From: a bacterium
Lineage (GTDB): Bacteria; Bacillota; Clostridia; Christensenellales; Aristaeellaceae
Reading direction: 5' to 3'
DNA: 48,229 nucleotides
NCBI GenBank assembly: GCA_004563405.1
Contig: SFTH01000020.1
Coordinates: 1-48,229, forward strand
The translations under genes were made by a program, and so were the position numbers. The notes under the pieces were generated by a model. That model ran no database searches, was not told the DNA's origin, and saw only the letters and a program-made list of their open reading frames with translations. Positions 7,869-19,200 of the stretch are shown piece by piece (position 1 is the first letter of the stretch; each line of letters starts with the position of its first letter).

Positions 7869-9710
7869 TCACTCCAGGACCCGCGCGGACTGTGCGGGAA
7901 CCTCCAGTGTCTCGCCGCCAAACTCCACCCAGCGGGACTCCGCCGCGCGGTTGACGGCCAGAACGCGGCGCTCGTTCTTCGCCTTCTTGCCGAAGACATC
8001 CCTGCCGCCGCGGATGGAGCGCTCCACGAGCACCACGTCCTCGCCCGCGGCCCAGATCTTCATGCCGCCCGTCTTGAGGGCCTGCGAATTCCTGCGGCGC
8101 AGCGCGGCCTCCCGGAAGGCTTCGATCAACGCCTCGTCCTCCCGGCCCCAGGGATAGGTGCCCCGGCAGTAGGGATCGGACATGCCGTAGAGTCCGGCCT
8201 CGTCCCCGTAATAGATGCAGGGCATGCCCGGAAGCGCGCAGAGCAGGTTCCACGCGGCCGCCAGACGGCGGCTGCCCAGCGCATACTGCTCCGGCGTGAG
8301 CTCGATGGGATAGCGGTACTTGCGCTCCGGCTCCATGTTGCCCGCATCCGCCAGCACGGCCAGCGCGCGGGGGCGGTCATGGCTGCTGATGAGGTTCATC
8401 TGGGCGTAGAAGAACTCCCTCGGCTGGTTTTCGCGCATGGATTCCACCCGGCGCACGAAGCCGTGGGCGGTGATCTGTCCCTGCATGAAGCCCAGCACGG
8501 CCTCCCGCAGGGGATAGTTCATCGTCGCGTCCAGCGTATCGCCCGTGCAGTAGCAGCGCAGCTCGCCGTAGGCAACCTTGTTGGTGGGATCCTCCCACAC
8601 CTCGCCGATGAGCGCCGCTTCGGGGTCGACCTGCTTCTCCCGGCGGCGCAGGGCGCGGATGAAGTCCATGGGCAGCTCGTCGGCCACGTCCAGCCGCCAG
8701 CCGCCCGCGCCCGCGCGCAGCCAGTGAACCAGCACGCTGTCCTCGCCGTCGATGATGAATTTCTTGTAGGTCGGGTCCTCCTCGTCCACGTTGGGCAGGG
8801 TGTTGAAGCCCCACCAGCTCTCGTAGACCTCCGGCCAGCTCTGGAAGCTGTACCAGCTGCGGTAGGGGCTCTCCGGGTCGCAGTACGCGCCCTTGCCGCC
8901 GTAGGTGCCGTAGCGGTCGAAGTACAGGCTGTCCGCGCCGGTGTGGGAGAACACGCCGTCCAGAACGACGCGCACGCCCCGCTTCCGGCAGGCCGCGCAG
9001 AGCGAACGGAAGTCCTCCTCCGTGCCGAAGGAGGGGTCGATCTGCATGTAGTCGCCGGTATCGTACTTGTGGTTGGAGTGAGCCTTGAAGATGGGGTTGA
9101 GGTACAGCGCCGTCACGCCCAGGCCACAGATGTAGTCCAGCTTCTCCTCGATGCCCTTCAGGTTGCCGCCGAAGAAGTCGTTGGCGCTGTTGTTGCCCCG
9201 CTTGTCGTTGATGACCAGCGCGGGGTCGTCGTCCCAGTGGGCGTGGTAATAGGAGCCCGCGGGCAGGTTCTTCACATCCGTGCCGCCGGCGTTGTTGAAG
9301 CGGTCCACCATGATCTGCATCATCACGGCCTCGCGCATCCATGCGGGCGTGTGATAGGCGGGATCGTACACGGTGATCTGGAAGGACGAGGGCTCCTGCC
9401 GGGAGAGCGTGCCCTCGCCGCCCAAACCGTCGCTGGCGTTGCCCAGATACCACAGCTGGCCGCGCTCGTCGGTGCCCATGAAGAAGTACCAGAGCAGGCC
9501 CGGCTCCTCGGGAATCTGCATTTCGTATTCGTAGAGCTCGTTTTCCAGGCGGCGCATGTACCAGCGGTACTCCGCGCCGTTCCACCAGATGCGCAGCGTG
9601 ACGGCGCTCAGGCCCTGGGCATAGACACGCAGGCGCACCTTTCCGGCGCAGGGAACTGCGCCGGAGGGACTGCGGTACTGCTCGGATCGTGAATCGTGAA
9701 AGAAGATCAT
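7869..9710 (-). CDS. GH13 alpha-glucan hydrolase (neopullulanase/maltogenic amylase-like)
   Basis: A 613-residue GH13 enzyme acting on alpha-1,4/1,6 glucans. An N-terminal beta-sandwich (about 1-120, with WYFFMGTDERG) precedes the catalytic barrel. The four conserved regions are present: I DGVFSH (251-256), II GWRLDVADE (337-345, nucleophile Asp341), III LIGEVWED (acid Glu370) and IV SSHD (442-445). There is no signal peptide, so it acts inside the cell, probably on maltodextrins or glycogen. The ATG at 9708-9710 lies one base beyond the glgP stop, so translation is coupled and the two enzymes form a glucan breakdown operon. The exact GH13 subfamily is uncertain. Confidence 0.9.
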   Translation of the reverse strand: MIFFHDSRSEQYRSPSGAVPCAGKVRLRVYAQGLSAVTLRIWWNGAEYRWYMRRLENELYEYEMQIPEEPGLLWYFFMGTDERGQLWYLGNASDGLGGEGTLSRQEPSSFQITVYDPAYHTPAWMREAVMMQIMVDRFNNAGGTDVKNLPAGSYYHAHWDDDPALVINDKRGNNSANDFFGGNLKGIEEKLDYICGLGVTALYLNPIFKAHSNHKYDTGDYMQIDPSFGTEEDFRSLCAACRKRGVRVVLDGVFSHTGADSLYFDRYGTYGGKGAYCDPESPYRSWYSFQSWPEVYESWWGFNTLPNVDEEDPTYKKFIIDGEDSVLVHWLRAGAGGWRLDVADELPMDFIRALRRREKQVDPEAALIGEVWEDPTNKVAYGELRCYCTGDTLDATMNYPLREAVLGFMQGQITAHGFVRRVESMRENQPREFFYAQMNLISSHDRPRALAVLADAGNMEPERKYRYPIELTPEQYALGSRRLAAAWNLLCALPGMPCIYYGDEAGLYGMSDPYCRGTYPWGREDEALIEAFREAALRRRNSQALKTGGMKIWAAGEDVVLVERSIRGGRDVFGKKAKNERRVLAVNRAAESRWVEFGGETLEVPAQSARVLE

Positions 9711-9711
9711 A

Positions 9712-12159
9712 TTACAGCTTCAGCGGCTTCAGATGCCAGATTTTGTCGTTGTACTCCTGGATGGTGCGGTCCGCAGCGAACACGCCGGAGCAGGCGGTGT
9801 TCAGAACGGCCTTCTTCAGCCAGAGATCCTTGTCCTGATAGTCCCTGGAAATCTGCGCCTGGGCGGCCATGTACTGGGGCAGGTCCTTCAGAACGAAGTA
9901 CGGATCGGGCATGCCGCCGTTGTCGCCGAAGAGCAGGCCGTGGTAGATCTCCTGGAACATGCGGGGATGCTCCGGGCAGAGGGTGCCGTCGATGAGCTGG
10001 TTCATCACCTTGCGGATGGCGGCGTTGGTCTCGAAGATCTCGCTGGAGCGGTAGCTGGCGTAGCCGCGCTCCACCTCGTCCGCCGTCAGGCCAAAGATGT
10101 AGATGTTCTCCGCGCCCACCGCGTCGAAGATTTCGCAGTTCGCGCCGTCCATGGTGCCCAGGGTCAGCGCGCCGTTCATCATGAACTTCATGTTGCCGGT
10201 GCCGCTGGCCTCCTTGCCGGCGGTGGAAATCTGCTCGCTGACCTCCGTCGCGGGCATGAGCACCTCTGCCTGGGACACGCAGTAGTTCTCCAGGAACACC
10301 ACGTTGATCATCCTGGAGGCGCGGGGATGCTTGCGCACCAGCTCGGCGATGGAGTTGATGAGCTTGATGGTCAGCTTCGCGCGCTGATAGCCCGGAGCCG
10401 CCTTCGCGCCGAAGATGTAGGTCTTGGGCGGAATTTCGAAGGAGGGATCCTCGTCGATCCGGTTGTAGAGCATCAGGATGCCCAGGGCGTTCATCAGCTG
10501 GCGCTTGTACTCGTGCAGCCGCTTGGCCTGCGCGTCGAACATGCTCTCCGGGTCGATGGTCACGCCCTGCATGCGGCGCACGCGGTCGGTCAGGCGCAGC
10601 TTGTTGTAGAACTTGACCTCCTGGAACTTCTCCCGGAAGGCCGCGTCGTCCGCGAAGGGCTTCAGGTCGATCAGATAGTTCATGTCCTTGCGCCACTTGT
10701 CGCCGATGGCGGAGTCGATCAGATCGGACAGGCCCGGGTTGGCCTGAATCAGCCAGCGGCGGTGGGTGATGCCGTTGGTGATGGACACGAACTTATTGGG
10801 CTCCATGACGTAATAGTCGTGGAAGGTCTGCTTCTTGAGGATGTCCGTATGGATGCCGGACACGCCGTTGACGGAGTGGGTGTAGGCCACGCACAGGTTG
10901 GCCATGTGCACCTGATTGTAGGCGATGATGGACATGTGGCCGATGCGCTCCCACTGGCCGGGATAGGCGTCCCACAGGCGCTTGCACAGGCGGCGGTTCA
11001 TCTCGCAGAGGATCATGTAAACGCGGGGCAGGGTCTGGGCGAAGAGGTTCTCCGGCCACTTCTCCAGCGCCTCCTGGAGCACCGTGTGGTTGGTGTAGGC
11101 GAAGGTGCGGCGGCAGATGTCCTCGGCCTGATCCCAGCCCAGGCCGTTTTCATCCATCAGGATGCGCATCAGCTCGGGAATGGCCACCGCGGGATGGGTA
11201 TCGTTGATGTGGATGGCCACCTTGTCCGGGAACATGGACCACTGGGGGCCATAGACCTTCAGGAAGTCCGCCACAGCGTACTGCACGGACGCGGAGGAGA
11301 AGAAGTACTGCTGCTTCAGGCGCAGCTCCTTGCCCTGCCAGGAATCGTCGTTGGGATAGAGCACCTTGGAGATGACCTCGGCCAGCTCGCGCTCCTCCAT
11401 GGCCTGCACATACTGGCCGCGGTTGAAGGACTGCATGTCGATGCGCTTGGGAGAGCGCGCAGACCACACGCGCAGCATGTTCACCATGCAGGAGTCATAG
11501 CCCACGGTGGGAATGTCGTAGGGCACAGCCTCAACCATCACGGAATCCACCGTGCGGAAGTTCAGCCGGCCGTGATCCTCATATTCCTCCACGCGGCCGC
11601 CGAAGTGCACCTGCACCGTCTCCGCGGGCCGCGGGATCTCCCACACGTTGCCCTCGTCCAGCCAGTTGTCCGGCACCTCCACCTGATAGCCGTCCACCAG
11701 CTTCTGGCGGAACAGGCCGTACTCGTAGCGGATGGTGCAGCCCATGGCCGGCAGCTCCAGGGAAGACAGCGCGTCCAGGAAGCAGGCCGCCAGACGGCCC
11801 AGGCCGCCGTTGCCCAGGCCGGGCTCCGGCTCCTTTTCGTACACGAGGCTGCGGTCGATGCCCAGCTCTTCCAGGGCCTGAATGTAGTTTTTCTCGTTCA
11901 CCAGGTTGACCATGTTGGAAAACAGAGATCTACCAACCAGGAATTCGGCGCTGAGGTAGTAAACCTTCTTGGAACCGCTCTCCTTGCGCACGCCCCGGGA
12001 CTCCGCCCTGCGCTGCATAATCTCGTCTCTCACCGTGAGCGCCACAGCCTTGTAGAGCTGTTCATCGGTGGCGTCGGTGATGTCGCAGCCAAAATTGCTC
12101 GTGAGCTTGTCGGTCAGGTTCCGCTTGATCTCCTCAACTGTCATCCGTCTAAATTCCAT
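9712..12159 (-). CDS. glgP: Glycogen/maltodextrin phosphorylase
   Basis: Releases glucose 1-phosphate from alpha-1,4 glucans using phosphate and pyridoxal phosphate. The 815 residues fit GT35. The strongly conserved PLP segment EASGTGNMKFMMNGALTLGT is present (PLP lysine about 658), as are GNGGLGRLAACFLDS-type and NDTHP motifs in the N-terminal half. The start chosen is ATG 12157-12159 (MEFRRMTVEEIK), with GGAGGTG 10-11 nt upstream; the frame is open 34 codons further but without a binding site. The promoter is at 12217-12245 and the GH13 gene follows one base after its stop. Confidence 0.96.
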   Translation of the reverse strand: MEFRRMTVEEIKRNLTDKLTSNFGCDITDATDEQLYKAVALTVRDEIMQRRAESRGVRKESGSKKVYYLSAEFLVGRSLFSNMVNLVNEKNYIQALEELGIDRSLVYEKEPEPGLGNGGLGRLAACFLDALSSLELPAMGCTIRYEYGLFRQKLVDGYQVEVPDNWLDEGNVWEIPRPAETVQVHFGGRVEEYEDHGRLNFRTVDSVMVEAVPYDIPTVGYDSCMVNMLRVWSARSPKRIDMQSFNRGQYVQAMEERELAEVISKVLYPNDDSWQGKELRLKQQYFFSSASVQYAVADFLKVYGPQWSMFPDKVAIHINDTHPAVAIPELMRILMDENGLGWDQAEDICRRTFAYTNHTVLQEALEKWPENLFAQTLPRVYMILCEMNRRLCKRLWDAYPGQWERIGHMSIIAYNQVHMANLCVAYTHSVNGVSGIHTDILKKQTFHDYYVMEPNKFVSITNGITHRRWLIQANPGLSDLIDSAIGDKWRKDMNYLIDLKPFADDAAFREKFQEVKFYNKLRLTDRVRRMQGVTIDPESMFDAQAKRLHEYKRQLMNALGILMLYNRIDEDPSFEIPPKTYIFGAKAAPGYQRAKLTIKLINSIAELVRKHPRASRMINVVFLENYCVSQAEVLMPATEVSEQISTAGKEASGTGNMKFMMNGALTLGTMDGANCEIFDAVGAENIYIFGLTADEVERGYASYRSSEIFETNAAIRKVMNQLIDGTLCPEHPRMFQEIYHGLLFGDNGGMPDPYFVLKDLPQYMAAQAQISRDYQDKDLWLKKAVLNTACSGVFAADRTIQEYNDKIWHLKPLKL

Positions 12160-12216
12160 TGGGTCAATCCACCTCCGGAGTCCTATCATCTTGTAATATC
12201 TGAAATGCCACAGTTT

Positions 12217-12245
12217 AGTATACCACGTTTTTCCTGGTTTCGCAA
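12217..12245 (-). promoter_or_regulatory. glgP promoter
   Basis: On the minus strand TTGCGA (12240-12245), 17-bp spacer, TATACT (12217-12222), 57 nt upstream of the glgP start. Confidence 0.75.
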
Positions 12246-12380
12246 TTCCAACAATTCGCATTTGATTCGATTTGCCGTTTTGTAATTCATTTTAGCCCGT
12301 ATATGCCCTATTGTCGTGCATATTTTGCAATTTGAATTTCCTCTTCATTCAAATTTAACGCATAATTTTCGAAATCAGAC

Positions 12381-12410
12381 GTGACAATGGCACGTTCCTG
12401 TTCATAAAAT
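12381..12410 (+). promoter_or_regulatory. Aminotransferase promoter
   Basis: GTGACA (12381-12386), 18-bp spacer, TAAAAT (12405-12410), about 41 nt before the ATG. The divergent gap 12160-12451 is AT-rich and otherwise shows no other element. Confidence 0.5.
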
Positions 12411-12451
12411 AGAGATATTCTCACCGATTTGTTGGAAAGGAACTGAAACTT

Positions 12452-13651
<1,200 letters not shown>

Positions 13652-13676
13652 GCTCTGCTGCATCCCCATGAAAAAC

Positions 13677-13727
13677 GCCGCCCGCGCGACGCCGGTCAAT
13701 TCCGTTGTCGTGCGGGCGGCCTTCCTT
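13677..13727 (+). terminator. Terminator after the aminotransferase
   Basis: 9-bp arms GCCGCCCGC (13677-13685) and GCGGGCGGC (13712-13720), with further inner pairing, followed by CTTCCTTTTT. Confidence 0.85.
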
Positions 13728-13759
13728 TTTCCTCCGTTTCCGCCTACGGCGCGCCCCGC

Positions 13760-14068
13760 CTATTCTCCAACGTCCGTCCGGTTCAGTCCGCTGCGCACCC
13801 GCTCCACCGCCGCGTAGCCGCCGTTGGCCGCCAGCGACACCAGCGCCGCATTGAAGGGCACCAGCGCCGCGTCCGGCAGGGAAAAGCCCGGGCCGAAGAC
13901 CAGCGCCAGCAGCAGTGTCGCCGCAGCCAGCAGGTAGCTCCACAGCTGGGTGGGAATGTGCTTTACGCCCGGAATCTCCTTGGAGAGTTGCGTCAGCACC
14001 GCCACCGCAAGCACCGCGCCTCCATAATTGCCTAGAAAGCTCCAGTCAAACAATTCGATTTTGCTCAC
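13760..14068 (-). CDS. Phage holin
   Basis: A 102-residue small membrane protein with an N-terminal amphipathic part (KIELFDWSFLGNYGG), a first hydrophobic stretch (GGAVLAVAVLTQL), a second one (LWSYLLAAATLLLALVFGPG) and a shorter third, ending in a charged tail. This, plus its place at the end of the late operon just after the endolysin, fits a holin that would let the endolysin reach the wall. The start is taken as GTG at 14066-14068, with AGGAG 5-6 nt upstream. An ATG 27 nt further upstream is in frame but has no binding site. The exact holin family is not assigned. Confidence 0.7.
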   Translation of the reverse strand: MSKIELFDWSFLGNYGGAVLAVAVLTQLSKEIPGVKHIPTQLWSYLLAAATLLLALVFGPGFSLPDAALVPFNAALVSLAANGGYAAVERVRSGLNRTDVGE

Positions 14069-14103
14069 CTTCTCCTCTCTTTCCATCCGCTTCATTGGAT
14101 GAC

Positions 14104-14130
14104 GTCCGCCGCGCCAACTTTCCGGCGGAC
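14104..14130 (-). other. Hairpin between endolysin and holin genes
   Basis: Perfect 7-bp arms GTCCGCC / GGCGGAC around a 13-nt loop in the 85-nt gap between endolysin stop and holin start. There is no T-run; it may only affect RNA stability. Confidence 0.4.
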
Positions 14131-14153
14131 ATGCCTCCCTGCGCCCGCTCCGC

Positions 14154-14942
14154 TCAGGCAGAGGGCGTTTCCGCTTCCTTCGTATAGTTCCCCTTGATCC
14201 ACCTGACCTTCCCGTCTACCAGCACTGGGATCCAGCCGTTTTCCTCGGCGATGGCGTCGAGCTGCTCGCCCTTTTTGACGACCTTCACGACGCCGTATTG
14301 CGTGCCCGGGCCCTCCCGGAGGTTTACGGTGTTGCCGGTCACCTCGATCTTTTTCACGTCCGCGTCCTCCTTTCCGTCCGTATTCTGCGCCTCCGAGCCG
14401 CCCGCGCCGTCGTCCGCGATCCTGCGCATCACGCGAATCAGGCCCCTGTTTCCCAGCTTCGTGCCGGTCTTCTGGGCATAGCGGCTCTTGCAGTATGTGA
14501 CCATCTCCGTGGTTCTCGGCGTGCCGCTGCCGTGGCCGCAGATGGTGATCTTGCTGCCGTTGATGCGGTACACCATCTCCACATGGCCCACATAGCCCGC
14601 AGCCGCGCGGCTCGCGTCGCTGCCCGCAAACAGCAACAGATCTCCCACCCGCAGCGCGTCCGGGTTCTGGATCACGCCCTTCTGGATCGTCACATTGACC
14701 TGCTTGAGGTCCGGCGAGGAATACAGCCCCACCGTGTTCGGGCAGGTGTAGCCGTTTTTATCCCGGATGGGATAGCCCGCCGCCCTGTAGCTCAGCGCCA
14801 CGCTGCTGGAGCAGTCCGAATAATACTTCCCGTTCGCGTACTTCGTGAAGCAGTACGTCCGCCGCGGCTGCGAATACAGGTTCCGCCCCAGGATTCCGCG
14901 ATATTTGTCCACAACCGCCTGCCGCTTCTCATTTGCCGTCAT
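14154..14942 (-). CDS. Phage endolysin: NlpC/P60-type amidase/peptidase with SH3 wall-binding domain
   Basis: 262 residues in two domains. The N-terminal papain-like NlpC/P60 domain has the nucleophile Cys44 in YYSDCSSSVALSY, His120 in GYVGHVEMVY and His137 in ICGHGSG. A linker (about 178-197) leads to a bacterial SH3 domain (199-254: TGNTVNLREGPGTQYGVVK). It would cut peptidoglycan peptide or amide bonds during lysis. It has no signal peptide, so it needs the adjacent holin. The ATG at 14940-14942 has a strong AAAGGAGG just upstream; the frame is open further upstream only inside the previous gene. Confidence 0.9.
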   Translation of the reverse strand: MTANEKRQAVVDKYRGILGRNLYSQPRRTYCFTKYANGKYYSDCSSSVALSYRAAGYPIRDKNGYTCPNTVGLYSSPDLKQVNVTIQKGVIQNPDALRVGDLLLFAGSDASRAAAGYVGHVEMVYRINGSKITICGHGSGTPRTTEMVTYCKSRYAQKTGTKLGNRGLIRVMRRIADDGAGGSEAQNTDGKEDADVKKIEVTGNTVNLREGPGTQYGVVKVVKKGEQLDAIAEENGWIPVLVDGKVRWIKGNYTKEAETPSA

Positions 14943-14959
14943 ATTCCGTCCTCCTTTGC

Positions 14960-16231
14960 CTAATTCACCCAGTACATGATCGAGCACTGCACCCAGATGG
15001 CCGCGTCGGTATAGGTGGAGCCATCGGAGAGGTTGCGCACCCAGTCGATGGCGATCTTCCCCGCATTGGCGTCGCTCACGCCGCCCACGGAGATGCGGGC
15101 CACGCGCCCGCCGGCGCACGCGTTGATGGAGAGCACATTCTTGACCGGCGTGTAGCCCTCCGGCAGCGCCGCCAGCACGACGCCCGAGCCGGGATTCACC
15201 AGCACCGAGCCGTCCACAATCCGCAAATCCTCAATCGCCCTGCACCGCAGCGCGCCGCCGCCGTAGTCCGCAGGCGTGCTGCCCGCGAGCGGCGTAAGCA
15301 GCGTCCAGCCGCCGCCGATCTGCGCGACGCCGCCGTAGAGGTACGCCGGTTGGAAGAACTCGAAGCTCGCGCCGCTGCTCTGCTTCGGGAAGCCGCCTGC
15401 GGAGATGCGCTTGCCGTCCAGACTCACGAAGATCGGTGCGAAGGCGTTGCCCACGCTGTCCGTGCCCACGGCGCTCTCCTTGCCGGTCACGAACACCAGC
15501 GCGAAGTGCCAGGCGCTGCCCAGCCCCCATTGCCCCGGCAGGATGGACGCGTCGAAGCTCACCCCGGCGATCAGCTCGCTCACCCGGCCCGTCAGATCCA
15601 CATAGCTGTCCGCCGTCGTGGGCGCGCCGTCCGCGCGGTAGTAGATGCGCGCGCTCATGCCGTCGCTCAGCCCCGCCGCGTCGCCGATGCCCAGCTTCAG
15701 CGTCGTCTTGATGTACGCGCCGTCGTCCGCCATCGTCCCCTGCGCGTTGCAGCGGCCCACGATGAACTTCTCCACCCGCGGCGCGTAGTGGACCGGCGGC
15801 TCCTCCACGAAGGTCACGATCACCCGCATCGGGTGCTCCGCCGTCGCCCGCCAGTAGATGTACTGGCTGTACCCCGCGTTGCTGTTTCCGCCCTTCTCGT
15901 TGATCGTCTCGATCTTCGCAATCTGCGCAAACTGCTCCGCCGTGGGAAGCTCCGTAAAGCTGTTCGTGAACCTGACCACGTTGCCCGCAAAGGCGTGCGC
16001 GTCGGGTTCGCTGATGAAGGTCGTGCCGTCCGCGAGGGTGATGCGCCCCCGCAGCGTCCGCGATCCGCCCGCCGTGTAGGTGTGGTAGTGCTCGTAGACG
16101 ATGCTCACAATCTGCCCGATCGTGCGCCCCGTGTCGCCGCTGACCGAAAAGCGCGACCAGTTCACGCTGCGCGGCCCGGCGTAGTTGCCCTGTCCCGTGT
16201 ATTTGTAGATTCTCCTGTACTGCTCCGCCAT
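14960..16231 (-). CDS. Phage distal tail/receptor-binding-type structural protein
   Basis: 423 residues. The N-terminal two thirds alternate beta-strand-like segments rich in Tyr, Thr and Gly. The last about 120 residues (GGGWTLLTPLAGSTPADYGG onward) resemble C-terminal modules of phage fibre or appendage proteins, ending in CSIMYWVN. It lies directly after the long tail hub gene, whose stop is 3 nt before its ATG, and has its own GGAGG. Placement and composition suggest a baseplate or receptor-binding component. No enzymatic motif is visible and I do not recognise a specific family. Confidence 0.6.
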   Translation of the reverse strand: MAEQYRRIYKYTGQGNYAGPRSVNWSRFSVSGDTGRTIGQIVSIVYEHYHTYTAGGSRTLRGRITLADGTTFISEPDAHAFAGNVVRFTNSFTELPTAEQFAQIAKIETINEKGGNSNAGYSQYIYWRATAEHPMRVIVTFVEEPPVHYAPRVEKFIVGRCNAQGTMADDGAYIKTTLKLGIGDAAGLSDGMSARIYYRADGAPTTADSYVDLTGRVSELIAGVSFDASILPGQWGLGSAWHFALVFVTGKESAVGTDSVGNAFAPIFVSLDGKRISAGGFPKQSSGASFEFFQPAYLYGGVAQIGGGWTLLTPLAGSTPADYGGGALRCRAIEDLRIVDGSVLVNPGSGVVLAALPEGYTPVKNVLSINACAGGRVARISVGGVSDANAGKIAIDWVRNLSDGSTYTDAAIWVQCSIMYWVN

Positions 16232-16234
16232 GCC

Positions 16235-19200
16235 TCAACCTCCGAAGATCAGTCCGTTGCTGGTCTGCCGCACCACGATCTGCCCGCCCATCTTCTGGTA
16301 GCTGGCCGCAAAGGTGGCCGCAATGGCGCTGTTCACCAGCACGTTGAAGCTGTCGTCCGCCGTCAGCGTCTCGCAGGGCGGGTTCGTCACGGGCCGGTGC
16401 ACATGCACGCCGTCCGCGTCCAGCACCATCGCCATGCCCAGCCGGTTCAGCGCCTCGTCCATGCGCGCCTGCTGAAGCGCCAGCGCCTCCTGCGCGCTCT
16501 GAAGCTCCGCCGGGTCGTTCACCACCCGCCAGCCGCTGGCCGTGGAGTCCACCTCCAGCGCCCCCGCGTCCCCGTACAGCACGTTCGTCCCCTCCAGTGG
16601 ATACACCGCCGGAAGATTCAGCTGCACCACAACCGGCTCCGCCAGCCTGTAACATATCGCAAAGTCATCCGATGCGATAAGTGCGTCAAGTTCGGACTCT
16701 CTGCCCACATATCCACCGATGTATAACGCCTTACCGTATTGTGAAATAGATGCTCCACTAAACGATCGTGCAGCAGACAACCCCTTAGATGGCAATGCTG
16801 TGCACACGATGTACGGAGTAACGGACTCAGAATCAAGGTGCGACGCAACAGAACTCGGAACTCCTAAAATGGAGTACAGTTTGCCGCTGCTATCGATCGT
16901 CGACCTTGAAAACACCCCTTTTACAATCGCCCACTCCACCGCCAGCACGCCCGCCGCCCAGTCCAGCGTGCCGCCGTAGACCGTCTGTCCGAAACTTGCG
17001 GCGTAGGCGTCGCCGTTGTAGGGTTCGCTGATCGGCTCGGTTCCAATATTGACGCAGATACCCGCGTGCACCTGCTCCTTTGTTATATTCGTGTTTTTGT
17101 CCGGCAGGAACGAGAGGGCAACATACTCTACTCCGCTCACGTCGAGAACGAACGGCATATGCCCATATGTTTTTCGAACGCCCTTTGTCCCGATGGTCGG
17201 ATACTGGTTGTACAGACCCACGCGCACCACTTTGTCACTGAGCAGTGCTATATCTCCGCTGACACAGATCGAATCAATTCCACACACAGGCAATACCAGG
17301 GCAAGCGCCGGATTGAAGTATTGTAACACCCCATCGGCGCCTACCAGCAGGTCATCCGCTTCATTGCCCATCAGGTTCTTCCCGCACCGCGTCAGCTCCA
17401 CTCCCGTCCGGCCGGAGATGGGGCGTATGTTGGCGTATGGGGCGTACTCGGTGGCGGTGGAGCCGCGTTCAAGCTGGATTTTAAGCTGCAAATTACTTAA
17501 TGTTCCCGCATTTGTGTACACAACCAGCTTTGCGCGATGGTAGGCCTTTGTGCTTTCAAAACTCTTCGAATTATTCAAAGCGCCATTAGGCACACTACCG
17601 ATGGTGCTCCAGTCATCGGTGTTTTCCAGCCATACAGCCATATATCCATTCACTGCATTAGAGCGCAGCGACATAGTGTATGTTCCGGTCGGCAGCGCGG
17701 ACGCCAGATTAACTACAAAAACTGTGTTAGCGCTGGGCGTGCCGTTTAAGGTAATTGTGCCGTCGTTCGCAACAGACAACGTTATTCCGTTCTTTGTTTC
17801 CGCTGAGAAATAGGGCAGCAGGTTCTTCCCGCCCCCCGCCGGGTACGGATCCCCGCTGCCCGCCTGGACGGGAGCGAAGCTGTTGCGGATGGAATCCAGC
17901 GACAGCACCCGCCCCTCGCCCAGCACCACCGGGTTGCCGCTGTGGGTCTGGGCGTACTCCGGCTCCGTGCGCACGTCCGCGCCGATCCAGCTGCGCAGCG
18001 TCCACGGCTCCACGCCCTGATCCAGCCACTGCCGGCCCGCCGGGATGGGCGCCTCCGGCGGTTTCACGCCCACATGCGCCGTCGCAAGCATCGCCCCATC
18101 CGCAGTCCCCTGCGCCGCCTCCGCCGCGCTCTGCGCCGTATCTGCCGCACTCTTCGCCGCGTCTGCCGCGCTCTGGGCCGTATCTGCCGAGCTCTGGGCC
18201 GCCTCCGCTGCGCTCTGCGCCGTCTCCGCCGTCCCCTGCGCCGTCTCCGCCGCGCTCTGGGCTGCGTCCGCCGTCCCGGCGATCGCCGTCAGGCTCCTGC
18301 CGCCCACGATGCTGCTGGTGGCCAGCCTGTCGATAAACGCCTCCCGGGCAAACAGCCCGTCCACGTCCAGGTTCGCCGCGATCAGCTCCCGCACCACCGC
18401 GCTGTCGGCAAAGATCTCCGTGGCGTTCAGGCACGCCGTGGTCACGCTGCCCTCGATCAGCTTCTCTCCCGCGTTGATGGACAGATCCACCACGTCGTCG
18501 TTGCCGATCTGCTTGCGCGTCGCCACGATCTCGCCGTTTTCGTCCACGCTCACCGCATAGAAGCTCCCGTCCGCGCCCTTCACCACCAGCTCCCCGGTGG
18601 TCAGGCTCACCATGTTCGCCTCCGTCACCGCCAGCCGCGAAATCATCAGCTTCCCGCCCACGCCCTGGGTGATGATCGCCGTGTCCGTGGTCAGGTCCTT
18701 GATGTGCGCCCAGTCGATGTCCGCCGTCCGCGCCACCAGCCGGGAGATGCGCGCAAGCTCCGCCCCCAGCGCATCCGTCTCGATGTTCCCCGCGTCGATG
18801 GTCCCAAACTTGCCCGCCACCGCCGCAACGACGTGCGCGTCCACGCTCCCCGCCTCCAGCTTCTCCGCCGTCACCGAGGACGCCGCCAGCTTGGAGGTGG
18901 TGATGCTGCCCACGCTCAGCAGCGCGCCGTCCACTGCGCCGCAGAGAGCCGCAGCGTTCAGCCCACCCTCCGGGGTCAGGATCCGGCGCACGCCGGAGGA
19001 ATCCACCTCCGGCGTCGCGCAGGTGCAGCTCGCGGAGAACCCCTGGGAGAGGGACAGCGTCTGTCGGCTGACCACGCCCTCGTGAACCTCCCCCGCCGCG
19101 TCCGTCAGGCGCACCCGGTCGCCCACGCCCAGCTCCGGGTCGCCCCGCCAGCTGAAGCGCATGGAGGCGCTCGCAAAGCCCGCCGCAGACGAGAGCATGC

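Noticed and set aside
9733..12285. Plus-strand open frame opposite glgP
   Set aside because: It matches the glgP region almost end to end, with a composition typical of antisense frames; glgP carries the PLP motif.
13652..13760. Possible attachment site at the left end of the phage block
   Set aside because: The segment holds only the aminotransferase terminator; no matching repeat was found near 28-30 kb and no tRNA gene is present.
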